In this document: one piece after another, positions 27,567 to 35,585 of the stretch
How the letters are laid out: each line of letters starts with the position of its first letter
How positions within the stretch are numbered: the stretch's first letter is position 1
Assembly: GCA_947497755.1 (NCBI GenBank)
Contig: CANMHT010000012.1
Location: 1-64,000 of the forward strand
Length of the DNA: 64,000 nt
Direction: 5' to 3'
DNA from: an uncultured Polaribacter sp.
GTDB taxonomy: Bacteria; Bacteroidota; Bacteroidia; Flavobacteriales; Flavobacteriaceae
Position numbers and translations under genes: made by a program
The notes under the pieces: generated by a model
Told to the model about the DNA's origin: nothing
Databases searched by the model: none
What the model saw: the letters and a program-made list of their open reading frames with translations, nothing else

Positions 27567-27682
27567 AAATGTATAAAACAATAGTGGTTTAATCACTAAA
27601 ACTATAGTAAGTAAATTTAAAAAAGATCTGTACAAATCCGAAAAGTTAGTGTTTCAAAATCCGCTACTATTCTTATACTAGA

Positions 27683-27700
27683 CCGTTAGCAATAATTACA
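27683..27700 (+). repeat. Cassette-like junction sequence before the nuclease gene
   Basis: CCGTTAGCAATAATTACA precedes the start at 27718 and resembles the CGTTAGC-type ends seen ahead of single-gene cassettes in flavobacteria. It fits with 24942-24961 and 29056-29085 as junctions bounding separate gene units. Confidence 0.35.
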
Positions 27701-27717
27701 ATCAACCTAAAAAAGAA

Positions 27718-29052
27718 ATGAACCCAAACGAAAAAAAGGAAATTTTAAAAAATCTAACTGAAAAAGAGTTTAGACAAGATTTGATAATTCCGCTTTTGAG
27801 TAAAATGGAATACATCGCACCAATTGAATATCACGGAACTAACGAAAAAGGAAAAGACATAATCTGCTTTGAATATGATAAACTGAGTGAACAAAGATTT
27901 TTAGCTGTTGTTGCAAAATCAGGTAATTTAACTGGAAATGCCTCTACAAATACAGGACTAATGACAATCGTTAATCAAGTACAACAAGCTTTTGATGTTC
28001 CCTATGAAGACCTTTTTAATATGCGACAGCTTTTCATAAATGAAGTTTGGGTTATGACAACTGGAAAAATTGTTAGCGGAGCACAAGAAACTGTAATAAA
28101 TACTTTAAGAAAAAATAATCTTGATAAACAGATAAGGATAATTGGCGATGATAGATTGATTCAACTAATAGACAAGCATTTCAGTACTTATTGGAATTCA
28201 AATTCTGAAACTAAAGAAAGCGTAATAATTCAGAGAGATAGGCTGTTATCTTTCATAGAAAATTTACTTATTGCAAATAACATCGATAGATCAACAATTA
28301 AAGCTATAAAATCGTCAATATTATATTCTTCTTTCAATCCAAGAATTTCTAAAAATATTGATGGGCTTCATATTTCAAATGTCTCACCTTATTCCATTGA
28401 ATTAGCAAAAATAGATTCAGACTTTGATGATTTTATTGTTTCTAAAACCTATGGAGTAACGAGTGAAATATTTAAAGAAACTAAAAAGTACTTATCATAT
28501 AGTTTCTTTGATATTGAAGAAATAATAGACCATGCCAATAAGATTGCAAAAATGACTAATCCTTCAGAATTTGTTATAGAAACTCAATTGAATATTGCTC
28601 AAGAATACCCATTTCATAGACCTTATGGAAATGCTTCTGATTTTATTGATAATATTGCTTATATGGAAGAAGGTTTAAACGAACTTAAAATCTTTAAGGC
28701 ATTTTTAAAAAGTAAAAATAAATTAGAAGAAGTTAAGGAATTAGCAAAATCGATAACTATCCTGCTACCTGAAATTGAAAATATAATTGAGAATAACAAC
28801 GAGGACAAAATAATCATAAACTACGTTGTTGATAAAGAAGAAAATAAAGTTAAGATTGAATACAATTCAATTGAAGAAATATCTTTTTCTAATAGTTTTA
28901 CAAGAATAATCGAAAAAGGATTTGATAGAAATAAAGACGGAACATTAAAACCATCAAAAATAATCGAATTTGCTCTACATAAATTCCGAGAATACGTTGA
29001 ATCTGAATTAGAGTATGACGAAGATAAGTGGTTGAATGAATACGAAGGTTAA
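27718..29052 (+). CDS. PD-(D/E)xK-like nuclease-domain protein
   Basis: 444 aa. The N-terminus shows restriction-endonuclease-fold logic: an acidic helix (LTEKEFRQDLIIPLLSKM, Glu17), HGTNEKGKDIICFEYD with Asp47, and FLAVVAKSGNLTG with Lys67. This is an E...D...xxK arrangement, as in Mrr/REase-type domains that begin 'E..FR..LI.PLL.KMGY'. The rest (about 150-444) is helical and acidic, of unknown fold. It follows the PHP-ATPase and acidic protein by 151 bp on the same strand. A defence or DNA-surveillance role is inferred from domain type and context. The catalytic triad is read by eye only. Confidence 0.7.
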   Translation: MNPNEKKEILKNLTEKEFRQDLIIPLLSKMEYIAPIEYHGTNEKGKDIICFEYDKLSEQRFLAVVAKSGNLTGNASTNTGLMTIVNQVQQAFDVPYEDLFNMRQLFINEVWVMTTGKIVSGAQETVINTLRKNNLDKQIRIIGDDRLIQLIDKHFSTYWNSNSETKESVIIQRDRLLSFIENLLIANNIDRSTIKAIKSSILYSSFNPRISKNIDGLHISNVSPYSIELAKIDSDFDDFIVSKTYGVTSEIFKETKKYLSYSFFDIEEIIDHANKIAKMTNPSEFVIETQLNIAQEYPFHRPYGNASDFIDNIAYMEEGLNELKIFKAFLKSKNKLEEVKELAKSITILLPEIENIIENNNEDKIIINYVVDKEENKVKIEYNSIEEISFSNSFTRIIEKGFDRNKDGTLKPSKIIEFALHKFREYVESELEYDEDKWLNEYEG

Positions 29053-29055
29053 TAA

Positions 29056-29200
29056 ATATTGCCAACAATAGCTATAAGTAATTGCTTGTTTTCGCCTACT
29101 TCTGAAAATCTTCGCAGACTTTCAACTAAGTGTATACTTGCTAAGTTAAATGATAAACCCATTACTTGACAATTTCGACTTGGATATACAAAAGACTCCT
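29056..29200 (+). repeat. Cassette-like palindromic repeat downstream of the nuclease gene
   Basis: TTGCCAACAATAGCTATAAG, TAATTGCTTGTTTTCGCCTA and TCTGAAAATCTTCGCAGACT begin 4 bp after the stop. The sequence matches, from memory, a family of partly palindromic repeats that follow isolated accessory genes in Flavobacteriaceae. Internal pairing (TCTG...CAGA; AAGTAATTGC with ...ACTTGCTAAG) is visible. It may be a recombination or repeat-insertion junction. Confidence 0.4.
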
Positions 29201-29282
29201 TAGGTTTTACAAATTAGAAAATTGGCACGTAAAATTGACTCCAAAATACTTAATTCAATTGTACTCGGAACGATAACCTGTA

Positions 29283-29307
29283 AACAGGCTATGCAAGATA
29301 GCCTGTT
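29283..29307. repeat. Perfect palindrome AACAGGCTAT-GCAAG-ATAGCCTGTT
   Basis: A 10-bp perfect stem with a 5-base loop, preceded by a second small palindrome (CCTGTAAACAGG, 29277-29288) that overlaps it. It lies between the nuclease module and the mobilization operon. Possible roles are a site for DNA processing (oriT-like), an att site or a terminator-like structure; it is not followed by a T-run. Confidence 0.4.
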
Positions 29308-29484
29308 GAATTTAACAGTAGTAAAGCTACAGATAAATATCTAACAGGCATCTTGTAAGAAGGAGTTCCACTCCCTCTTAACTCCCTCGAAAAAGGAAGT
29401 CGAAAACACACACATTGTGTACATTCACAAAGAGTATTTTTTCGGCTAAAATTTATATCAACTTTTAAAAAAAGTTGAAGTCAA

Positions 29485-29516
29485 CAAAAAAAGCCTGCAA
29501 TCTGCAGGCCTTTTTT
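29485..29516 (-). terminator. Terminator of the mobilization operon
   Basis: Perfect stem AAAAAAGCCTGCA/TGCAGGCTTTTTT-type hairpin (GCCTGCA-atc-TGCAGGC) flanked by A- and T-runs, so it can work on both strands. It lies 15 bp past the last minus-strand operon gene. Confidence 0.85.
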
Positions 29517-29530
29517 CTTACTGAGGCTAT

Positions 29531-29854
29531 TTAATCTTCTGGGTCTTTTATTAAATCGAAAAGCTTCCTAAATACATCTGCTACAAAAATCACCAACCTT
29601 TCTAAAGCGAAAACAAGTAGTTTAAAAATAATTTTAAACAGTAATTGTAGTTTTTCTAATAACCATGACAATACTGGCTTTAAAGCTTTCTCTATCCCTT
29701 TAAAAAGCTTAGGAATCCAACCGAAAGGTAACACCTCGTTTTTGATGTTAAAACAAACGCATATGATCCAGACAATCACCACTGCTAATAAAAAGAACGT
29801 TACCAAATTTCCTATAAAATTTATAAAACTGTGTTTTAAGATTTCTAATTCCAT
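29531..29854 (-). CDS. Small membrane protein, last gene of the mobilization operon
   Basis: 107 aa. One N-terminal membrane helix (VTFFLLAVVIVWIICVCF) is followed by long amphipathic helices alternating Leu/Phe/Ile with Lys (KLFKGIEKALKPVLSWLLEK; KLQLLFKIIFKLLVFALERL). It lies 6 bp after the VirD4/TraG-like gene. Small membrane proteins in this place can help anchor the coupling protein, but no family is recognised. Confidence 0.7.
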   Translation of the reverse strand: MELEILKHSFINFIGNLVTFFLLAVVIVWIICVCFNIKNEVLPFGWIPKLFKGIEKALKPVLSWLLEKLQLLFKIIFKLLVFALERLVIFVADVFRKLFDLIKDPED

Positions 29855-29860
29855 AATTTC

Positions 29861-30955
29861 TTATTTTTTTAATTCAACTACTTTCTTACGCATTCTCACA
29901 GAGTTATACCATGGCAAAATTTTAAGCACGGTAAAATCTGTTCCATTCACATATAAACAGTGAAGTTTTTTAAGCCCCATAATCTCGTCTGCTCTCATAG
30001 CTGGCATAGGCCGTAGAACTCCATTTATTTCTTCCGTTCTCGTACCTAAGATCTTTTCTATACGCTCACATTCTTCTCTACTTAATTTCCCGAAATACAC
30101 TTGATTCAACATATTTCCAAGGATGGTTTTTAATCCATTCTTGCCATAGTTCTCCTCTATCTGAGATAGCTCTTGAACATAGATAAAAAGAGCAACTCTA
30201 CGCTTTCTTAGTACCGAAACCCACTGTGGAAATTGAGGTACTGTAAAGCTTGGAAACTCATCCCAAAACATCATAATAGAATTGTATTTCTGACCTTCAA
30301 TTGGCATTTTTAAAGCCATTTCTGAAAGCTGCGTAATAAAGATTGAAAGCAAGAAGCGATAGTACCTTTCCTTGCCCTCCTCTAACCTTAGAAATAACGC
30401 TCTCTTTTGAGTTCTAAGCGATGACAAATCTATTGTATCGGTTGATGTTAATTTTTGAATTGTTCTACTCTTAAGCTTACTAAGTGGAGCTTTTGCACTG
30501 GCTAGAATATTGGATTTTAATTTGGGTTCTAACCCCATAAAAGAAGCAAAATCCATATAGTGCTCTTCATCTAAATTTTGCTCCAAAAATTCTATGGCTT
30601 CATTGGGTTTTACTGCTATGAGATTTATTAGATTATACAATCCTAAAAGATTCTTTTTACTTTCATCCTTTTGGGTCTTTGAAAGCAATCCCATAAGCAA
30701 TGTTTCAATGAGTGAAATCGCTGATTGTTCCCAGAAATTTTTTGTTCCTTTGGACTCAGGACAAACAAGCAATTCCGCCAGTTCCTGTATTCCATTATCT
30801 GATTGTGTTGCTCGCTTTAATGGGTTGTATGTATCACTCTCATTTGGGTTTGAGAAATCAAGGCGAGATACAGTATATCCAACTTCCTTGAGATGTTTAC
30901 TTGTCATCATCTCAAGCTCACCAGAAACATCCAAAAAAAAAGAGGCTATATTCAT
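29861..30955 (-). CDS. VirD4/TraG-type coupling protein, C-terminal portion (frameshifted)
   Basis: 364 aa frame covering most of a type IV coupling ATPase: substrate/TraM-recognition-type segments (NFWEQSAISLIETLLMGLLS), Walker B IMMFWDEFPSFTVPQFPQWV, and the downstream RKRRVALFIYVQELSQIEEN and LGNMLNQVYFGKLS motifs. The protein would pump relaxase-bound DNA to a mating pore. The N-terminal part with Walker A lies in another frame at 30918-31199. The two join if one T is removed from a nine-T run (minus strand; A-run 30933-30941), restoring EYSLFFLDVSGEL. As written it is broken; a homopolymer error or slippage would rescue it. Confidence 0.8.
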   Translation of the reverse strand: MNIASFFLDVSGELEMMTSKHLKEVGYTVSRLDFSNPNESDTYNPLKRATQSDNGIQELAELLVCPESKGTKNFWEQSAISLIETLLMGLLSKTQKDESKKNLLGLYNLINLIAVKPNEAIEFLEQNLDEEHYMDFASFMGLEPKLKSNILASAKAPLSKLKSRTIQKLTSTDTIDLSSLRTQKRALFLRLEEGKERYYRFLLSIFITQLSEMALKMPIEGQKYNSIMMFWDEFPSFTVPQFPQWVSVLRKRRVALFIYVQELSQIEENYGKNGLKTILGNMLNQVYFGKLSREECERIEKILGTRTEEINGVLRPMPAMRADEIMGLKKLHCLYVNGTDFTVLKILPWYNSVRMRKKVVELKK

Positions 30956-31199
30956 CCCTTTTTTTAATGTTTACGACATGATTTACAATAGTTGTACTCT
31001 TACCACTTTCGGTTGGTGCAACATATACACAATGAGTAAATAAATGTTTTTCTTTTAAAAACTGTTTACCATCAATACAGTAGCCATTTTTAGTATTACG
31101 ACTAAAATAATGTCGCTTTCTCCACCAATCCATCGGTTTGGCATCCCCGAATTGAGTGTTTTTGTTTCTGTTATTTTTAAATATATAATCGTATATCAT
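30918..31199 (-). CDS. VirD4/TraG-type coupling protein, N-terminal portion (frameshifted)
   Basis: 93 aa frame with the conserved start of mobilization coupling proteins (NTQFGDAKPMDWWRKRHYFS) and Walker A APTESGKST at 61-69. After NIKKRDEYSLFF it runs into GCFW and a stop because of the nine-T homopolymer at 30933-30941. The rest continues one frame away in 29861-30955. The fused protein would be about 445 aa. It is 13 bp downstream of the relaxase gene. Confidence 0.75.
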   Translation of the reverse strand: MIYDYIFKNNRNKNTQFGDAKPMDWWRKRHYFSRNTKNGYCIDGKQFLKEKHLFTHCVYVAPTESGKSTTIVNHVVNIKKRDEYSLFFFGCFW

Positions 31200-31212
31200 T
31201 TTTGTTTGTTTT

Positions 31213-32025
31213 TTAACGTGTTAATGAATTTTCTTGCCCGTACTCTCGTTCGCTTCTTTCCATCACTTCTCGCATCAGCTCTAGACGTTCCAACGCTGAA
31301 TAACGTTCTGGAGAAATAAACTTTTTGATACGGTATTTTTCTTTCCCAAACCAAACCCCGTAATACCGAGTATTACCCCTAGAGTAAGCCTCTAGGTCGG
31401 AGTGCTGGTCGATTAGCTCGTGTAGATGCTTTAGAGATTTTGCTGTGTCAGCTAAACCGTTCAAAATATCAATGAGTTTGTTTACTCGATGCTTCTTATT
31501 GGTTTTCTTATATGGCTCTTGTTCTTTGGCTCTAGGCTTTATAAAAACAAGACTGTCATTCAGTTCTGGAAACTCTCGCTGTTGCATCTTTTCCAAAGCA
31601 ATATTCTGATCAATCAACTCCTTTTTAGAAATTCGTACAGATTTATCTTGTAAATACAAATTTTGACTTACTGCAAGATGGATATGTCCACATTTAGATT
31701 TTGAATCTGAATGATATTTCCCGAATACAACACAGGAATCCATACCACGCAGTCTTAAAAACTCATTAGTCAATTTCCAAAGAGCTTCTGAACTTGGGTT
31801 TGAATTATAATGCCAAGAAAGAACAATGTGCTGACAGCGAGTACGTACTCTTTTTCGATATTTATCATTTTCAATAAAAGATGTAACAACAGTATCTCTA
31901 TCTACTCCTTCAGATTTAGTATTTCGAAAAATGGTAAAATCCTCATCCTTAGATGCCCCTTTTAAAATGTAATCTATAAGAATCTCAAACCTCCCTTTAA
32001 ATGGTATCTGTTTAATTATTGGCAT
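31213..32025 (-). CDS. Relaxase/mobilization nuclease
   Basis: 270 aa from the ATG at 32025 (MPIIKQIPFKGRFEILIDYI); the frame opens at 32049. Features of Bacteroidota mobilization relaxases are present: the QHIVLSWHYNSNP segment (65-77) and the metal-binding GHIHLAVSQN with His114-x-His116. A Lys/Arg-rich C-terminus (RSEREYGQEN) follows. It would nick DNA at oriT and stay bound to it. It overlaps the MobC-like gene by 14 bp, so the two are translationally coupled, and it precedes the coupling protein. Confidence 0.85.
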   Translation of the reverse strand: MPIIKQIPFKGRFEILIDYILKGASKDEDFTIFRNTKSEGVDRDTVVTSFIENDKYRKRVRTRCQHIVLSWHYNSNPSSEALWKLTNEFLRLRGMDSCVVFGKYHSDSKSKCGHIHLAVSQNLYLQDKSVRISKKELIDQNIALEKMQQREFPELNDSLVFIKPRAKEQEPYKKTNKKHRVNKLIDILNGLADTAKSLKHLHELIDQHSDLEAYSRGNTRYYGVWFGKEKYRIKKFISPERYSALERLELMREVMERSEREYGQENSLTR

Positions 32026-32560
32026 ATCCAAGATGCTTAAAATCATCAATAATACGTTGAAGATGGTCTAAAAACCTTGAATTTTTCTTTACCTCTCCTC
32101 GGATATAATCCTCTAAATGTAGAGGACGAAAGTGAGCTATTGTAGCATTTTCCAATTTTACAAATAACTCCTGAACAACCTTTATATCACTGGAATCTGC
32201 GTATCGTTTAGAATTAACCTTGTATGCTACTTGATTGATTAAAGTTCCGATTCTTGTAAAGCTTACAATGAGATCGTAGATTACTTTCTCATCAGGCAAA
32301 ACATAGCTTTGATTGCGCTGTGCCTTAAGAATCTGTTTGATAAAATCTGTTACCTTTAAGTTTAACTTTTTCGCTTCTTCCAAAACAATGGAATATTCCG
32401 ATTTCTCAAACCATAATTGCACTAATTTTTGATGTTGTTTGCGCTGTTGATGTCTTTCCCGCATATACTCTTTGCGATACATCTTGAAAAGTTTATCCTT
32501 ATCTTCTTCGGTACCATTTAAGCCTCCTTGTTGCCTTAAAAAGTCTTGAAATTTTGACAT
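32012..32560 (-). CDS. MobC-like mobilization accessory protein
   Basis: 182 aa from the ATG at 32560 (MSKFQDFLRQQGGLNG); the frame extends to 32599. A basic N-terminal region (MYRKEYMRERHQQRKQHQKL) is followed by a ribbon-helix-helix-like pattern and the MobC-type segment LIVSFTRIGTLINQVAYKVN ('R..GNNLNQIA'-like). It probably binds oriT and recruits the relaxase. Its position just ahead of and overlapping the relaxase supports this. Confidence 0.8.
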   Translation of the reverse strand: MSKFQDFLRQQGGLNGTEEDKDKLFKMYRKEYMRERHQQRKQHQKLVQLWFEKSEYSIVLEEAKKLNLKVTDFIKQILKAQRNQSYVLPDEKVIYDLIVSFTRIGTLINQVAYKVNSKRYADSSDIKVVQELFVKLENATIAHFRPLHLEDYIRGEVKKNSRFLDHLQRIIDDFKHLGYANN

Positions 32561-32678
32561 ACGAATTTTGTTATGAGAGGGAGGTACCCTATCATGCATT
32601 TGAATATTGGTGAATTTTTTTTGATTATTCTAAAAAGAAGGGTAAAAGAACCTCCCTTCTTTCCACAATGTAAACATC

Positions 32679-33041
32679 TTAGATGTCCATATCTATTTCT
32701 ACTCCCTTTCTATCATTTCCAGTGGAAGGCATATTGTCAATCATCTGCTGAAGATTTGGTTTTTGTTTCAACTTCTCTTCCTGATCAATTAATGATTCAA
32801 CTTCTCGTTGTGCTCGATCAATTTCTTTAAGTCCTTTTTTAACGCCACCTATAATAAGCTTCAAATCCTGTATTCCATGCTGCTCTCCTAATCGAAAAGC
32901 ATCTACAACTTCTTGAGTAGAACAATAGTGTAAAATTTCATCGATAAGATTTCCAAAAACTTCTCTGTTATTATTACTAATAGTACCAAAACGATAGCCC
33001 ATAGTAAAAGCTTTTTTTGTGATTTCTTGTAAGTTTCTCAT
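32679..33041 (-). CDS. Uncharacterised mobilization-operon protein
   Basis: 120 aa, helical, with a coiled-coil-like middle (KEIDRAQREVESLIDQEEKL) and an acidic end (GVEIDMDI). Two bases separate it from the HTH gene upstream. No family is recognised. About 118 bp of gene-free sequence follow before the MobC-like gene, the usual place for an oriT in this kind of operon; I see no distinct nick motif there. Confidence 0.65.
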   Translation of the reverse strand: MRNLQEITKKAFTMGYRFGTISNNNREVFGNLIDEILHYCSTQEVVDAFRLGEQHGIQDLKLIIGGVKKGLKEIDRAQREVESLIDQEEKLKQKPNLQQMIDNMPSTGNDRKGVEIDMDI

Positions 33042-33043
33042 CT

Positions 33044-33304
33044 CTAAAAAGTTTTATGACTATGTTTTTCAAGATAAGCAAGTATAGAATCACGTTTATA
33101 CAAAATAACCTTTCTACTGGGTTGACTGTACTCTATAAGTCCCTGAGAACGAAGATTTAAAAGCGTTGTATCAGACTTGATCCCAAGAAGTTTTTTAGCC
33201 TCATCTGAATCTACCCAAACTTCTTTGTGTTTCTTTCCTTGTAACTTTTCTAAATGATTAATAGTTCTTTCTAATAGTTCAAAAAAGTTATCTTCGGAAA
33301 TCAT
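33044..33304 (-). CDS. HTH_17/excisionase-type DNA-binding protein
   Basis: About 86 aa from the ATG at 33304. A strong ribosome-binding sequence (AAAGGAGAAAG) lies ~9 bp upstream of this ATG, which favours it over the one at 33325. The C-terminal half is a winged HTH of the MerR/excisionase type: VWVDSDEAKKLLGIKSDTTL ... LIEYSQPSRKVILYKRDSIL. An N-terminal coiled-coil (LLERTINHLEKLQGKKHK) may dimerise it. Likely the regulator or directionality factor of the element. Confidence 0.8.
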   Translation of the reverse strand: MISEDNFFELLERTINHLEKLQGKKHKEVWVDSDEAKKLLGIKSDTTLLNLRSQGLIEYSQPSRKVILYKRDSILAYLEKHSHKTF

Positions 33305-33327
33305 AATTAAACTTTCTCCTTTCATAA

Positions 33328-34056
33328 TTACAAGGTTTGAAATTGAACATTCATAACACCAAAAGATTTAAAAACCTCTCTAAAATATACTTCTATAAAA
33401 GCACTTCCTTTTACTTTCTTATCCATCTGCATCGGAAGAATAAATTGTACTTTTTTAATTTCTTTAAGCTTTTCAGGAAGGCTATAAAGCGCATGTAATT
33501 TCTTTACATCTTTTCTCGCCAATTCAATCGCTTTTTTAGCTGTTTTGAAAGGGTATAAATCTAACATTCGAAACTCTCGACTACTTTCCACTCCATCTGT
33601 CAAGTAATAGACAAAAACATCTCTGGATTTCAATTTAGAAATTGGAATTAAAGAGCTTATAATGTTCGTAAACTTAGCTTCTGCCTTATATAGGTTTATA
33701 AACTTAATAATATGCTTTGCTACAGTATTTCGCTTTCTTTTAATCTTGTTCAGATGCAAAACTCTTTGTAATTCATCATCCTCAGAGCTTTTATAAACAG
33801 GCTCTTTGTAGATGATAATTTTAGAATTACTAGCCGAACTCGTATTACTATTTATGAAACGAATCTCGAAAACAACTATCTTCTTATCCTTTGTGTGCTC
33901 CTTAACGAGCTTAGTAAGGTACTTATCCTGCTTAACAGAATTTGAGGGCATAGATAAGCTCTTGTCGATATTAATAAAAACTTTCACCTGGTTCTGTGCT
34001 ACCCCCTTATTTATCGGTAACATAAACATTGATACTATGAATATGATTTTTTTCAT
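33328..34056 (-). CDS. Secreted von Willebrand factor A-like protein in the mobilization operon
   Basis: 242 aa. A signal peptide (IIFIVSMFMLPINKGVAQ) is followed by the MIDAS motif Asp31-x-Ser33-x-Ser35 (NIDKSLSMPS) and a later VYYLTDGVESS (MIDAS-associated TDG). This is a vWA-type metal-ion-dependent adhesion fold exported to the periplasm. Such a gene inside a mobilization operon is unusual; it may act at the cell envelope for mating or element maintenance. It lies 2 bp from the HTH gene and 20 bp from the coiled-coil gene. Confidence 0.75.
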   Translation of the reverse strand: MKKIIFIVSMFMLPINKGVAQNQVKVFINIDKSLSMPSNSVKQDKYLTKLVKEHTKDKKIVVFEIRFINSNTSSASNSKIIIYKEPVYKSSEDDELQRVLHLNKIKRKRNTVAKHIIKFINLYKAEAKFTNIISSLIPISKLKSRDVFVYYLTDGVESSREFRMLDLYPFKTAKKAIELARKDVKKLHALYSLPEKLKEIKKVQFILPMQMDKKVKGSAFIEVYFREVFKSFGVMNVQFQTL

Positions 34057-34076
34057 TATCTCTATATATTTAAAAA

Positions 34077-35510
34077 TTATTGGATACTATATGCCTTGTA
34101 ATATTCATTTGATTTTAGACTGCTTTCCTGAGCAATCATCATCTCCAGTACATGCTTTTTGCTTACATAGAATACAAGCTGATGTCTAAGGTCATAAGCA
34201 GTAAGTAACTTATGTACTTGATAGTCATATAACGGCTCAATTTTAGCAATACATCTACGCTTCTTTCTAATACTTCTTTCAAGTTTATATGCTTTCGCAT
34301 ACACTTCTCCCAAAACTTTAGCGAAAATGGTAAAAAAGAGTGTAAGAACTGACATAATTCCTACTACGACATAACCTGTATAGATTGTCCACACAGGAGG
34401 ACTATCAAGCATTTCTAATCGAACATTGATATTACTTTTTAAAACATCAATTTCCTGTTGTAGTTCCACGATTTCCTCTCTATCTTCATCTTCTTCAAAA
34501 TCAACTAACTCTCCCTGCTTGATTGCCAATTGCATTCGTTCAGATTTCACAAGCTCTAACTGGCTATGTCTTTGAAAATTATAGTTAGAAAGTATTCCAG
34601 CACTTATCAGCTGCAATAAAAAAAGAAATGTAAAAGCTCCAGTTACCCACCATTGCTCACGTACAGTCCTAAGCAGCCTTTCTGCACTGTTGAACCTATA
34701 TCTACTAATCACAAACGTAATCACTAAAAGAATGCTAGCAAACAGATAGCTTTCCTCAATAGTATAATTTAGATTATTAAACGCAATATTCTTTACAATA
34801 ACTCCTTCACTTACCAAACCGCAAATAATGGATACTTTGATAAAAAGAATTAAAAGCAAACTTGCATACACCAAAATATTTTTCTGCTTTGGCTCTATAG
34901 GTTCATATCCTGTTTTCGCTTTTTTTAAAGATTTTATTTTACCTCTTTTAAGCTGTCTTTGTTTCGCTCCAGCTTCTTTAACAATCAATCTATTTAACTC
35001 ATTTCCGAGTTTATTTACAAGTTCCATTTCTTTTGGTTTACACCTAAAAGGAACACTTGTCTTAAGCCCAACTTTTATATCATCTTCTATTAATTCAATC
35101 ACTTTACTAGTGTTGGTTTCTTCAAATTCCAATTTAGGTATATACGTTCTTTCTTTAATAGTATTACGCATTTCTTCTTTGGTTTTGAGTGTTACTAAGT
35201 CATAGTATTTATATTCATCTTTATGAAGCTCTTCTTGCAAGTTTCTATGTTCCGAATGGAGTAAAGTCAATTCTTTTTCCATATTAAAACAACCTTCATT
35301 CATGATTGAAAGTTCATTTTCCAAATTAATTATCCCTACCTTTTTAATAGAAGGTAAACCGGTTATTTTCCTAAATCCTTTAGCACAAGAGTAAATTTCC
35401 CCTACAGCTATATTGAGATAAGCTTTAAGAACTGTTAAAACAGTTTCTTCTTTCTTTTTAAAAGGATTTAATTTTTTAGGAATATTTGATAGATATTTTA
35501 AAATATTCAT
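34077..35510 (-). CDS. Large membrane/coiled-coil protein heading the mobilization operon
   Basis: 477 aa. About four membrane segments (LVYASLLLILFIKVSIICGL; YLFASILLVITFVISRY; VTGAFTFLFLLQLISAGIL; TGYVVVGIMSVLTLFFTIFA) lie among charged coiled-coil parts (ELSIMNEGCFNMEKELTLLH; VDFEEDEDREEIVELQQEID). No catalytic motif is seen. It is first in the operon with the vWA, HTH and mob genes. It may form an envelope scaffold with the vWA protein. No family is recognised. Confidence 0.7.
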   Translation of the reverse strand: MNILKYLSNIPKKLNPFKKKEETVLTVLKAYLNIAVGEIYSCAKGFRKITGLPSIKKVGIINLENELSIMNEGCFNMEKELTLLHSEHRNLQEELHKDEYKYYDLVTLKTKEEMRNTIKERTYIPKLEFEETNTSKVIELIEDDIKVGLKTSVPFRCKPKEMELVNKLGNELNRLIVKEAGAKQRQLKRGKIKSLKKAKTGYEPIEPKQKNILVYASLLLILFIKVSIICGLVSEGVIVKNIAFNNLNYTIEESYLFASILLVITFVISRYRFNSAERLLRTVREQWWVTGAFTFLFLLQLISAGILSNYNFQRHSQLELVKSERMQLAIKQGELVDFEEDEDREEIVELQQEIDVLKSNINVRLEMLDSPPVWTIYTGYVVVGIMSVLTLFFTIFAKVLGEVYAKAYKLERSIRKKRRCIAKIEPLYDYQVHKLLTAYDLRHQLVFYVSKKHVLEMMIAQESSLKSNEYYKAYSIQ

Positions 35511-35585
35511 GTTTGTACGTGTTTTTTAAAACCCCTGAAGGTCTTGTTCCGCCAGAGGATAGATTTTACATATTGATTTACCGAT

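Noticed and set aside
30594-31319. Plus-strand frames of 149 and 69 codons
   Set aside because: Antisense to the coupling-protein and relaxase genes; composition is not protein-like.
33812-35205. Plus-strand frames of 125 codons each
   Set aside because: They are antisense to the vWA-like and coiled-coil genes and lack any start signals or family features.
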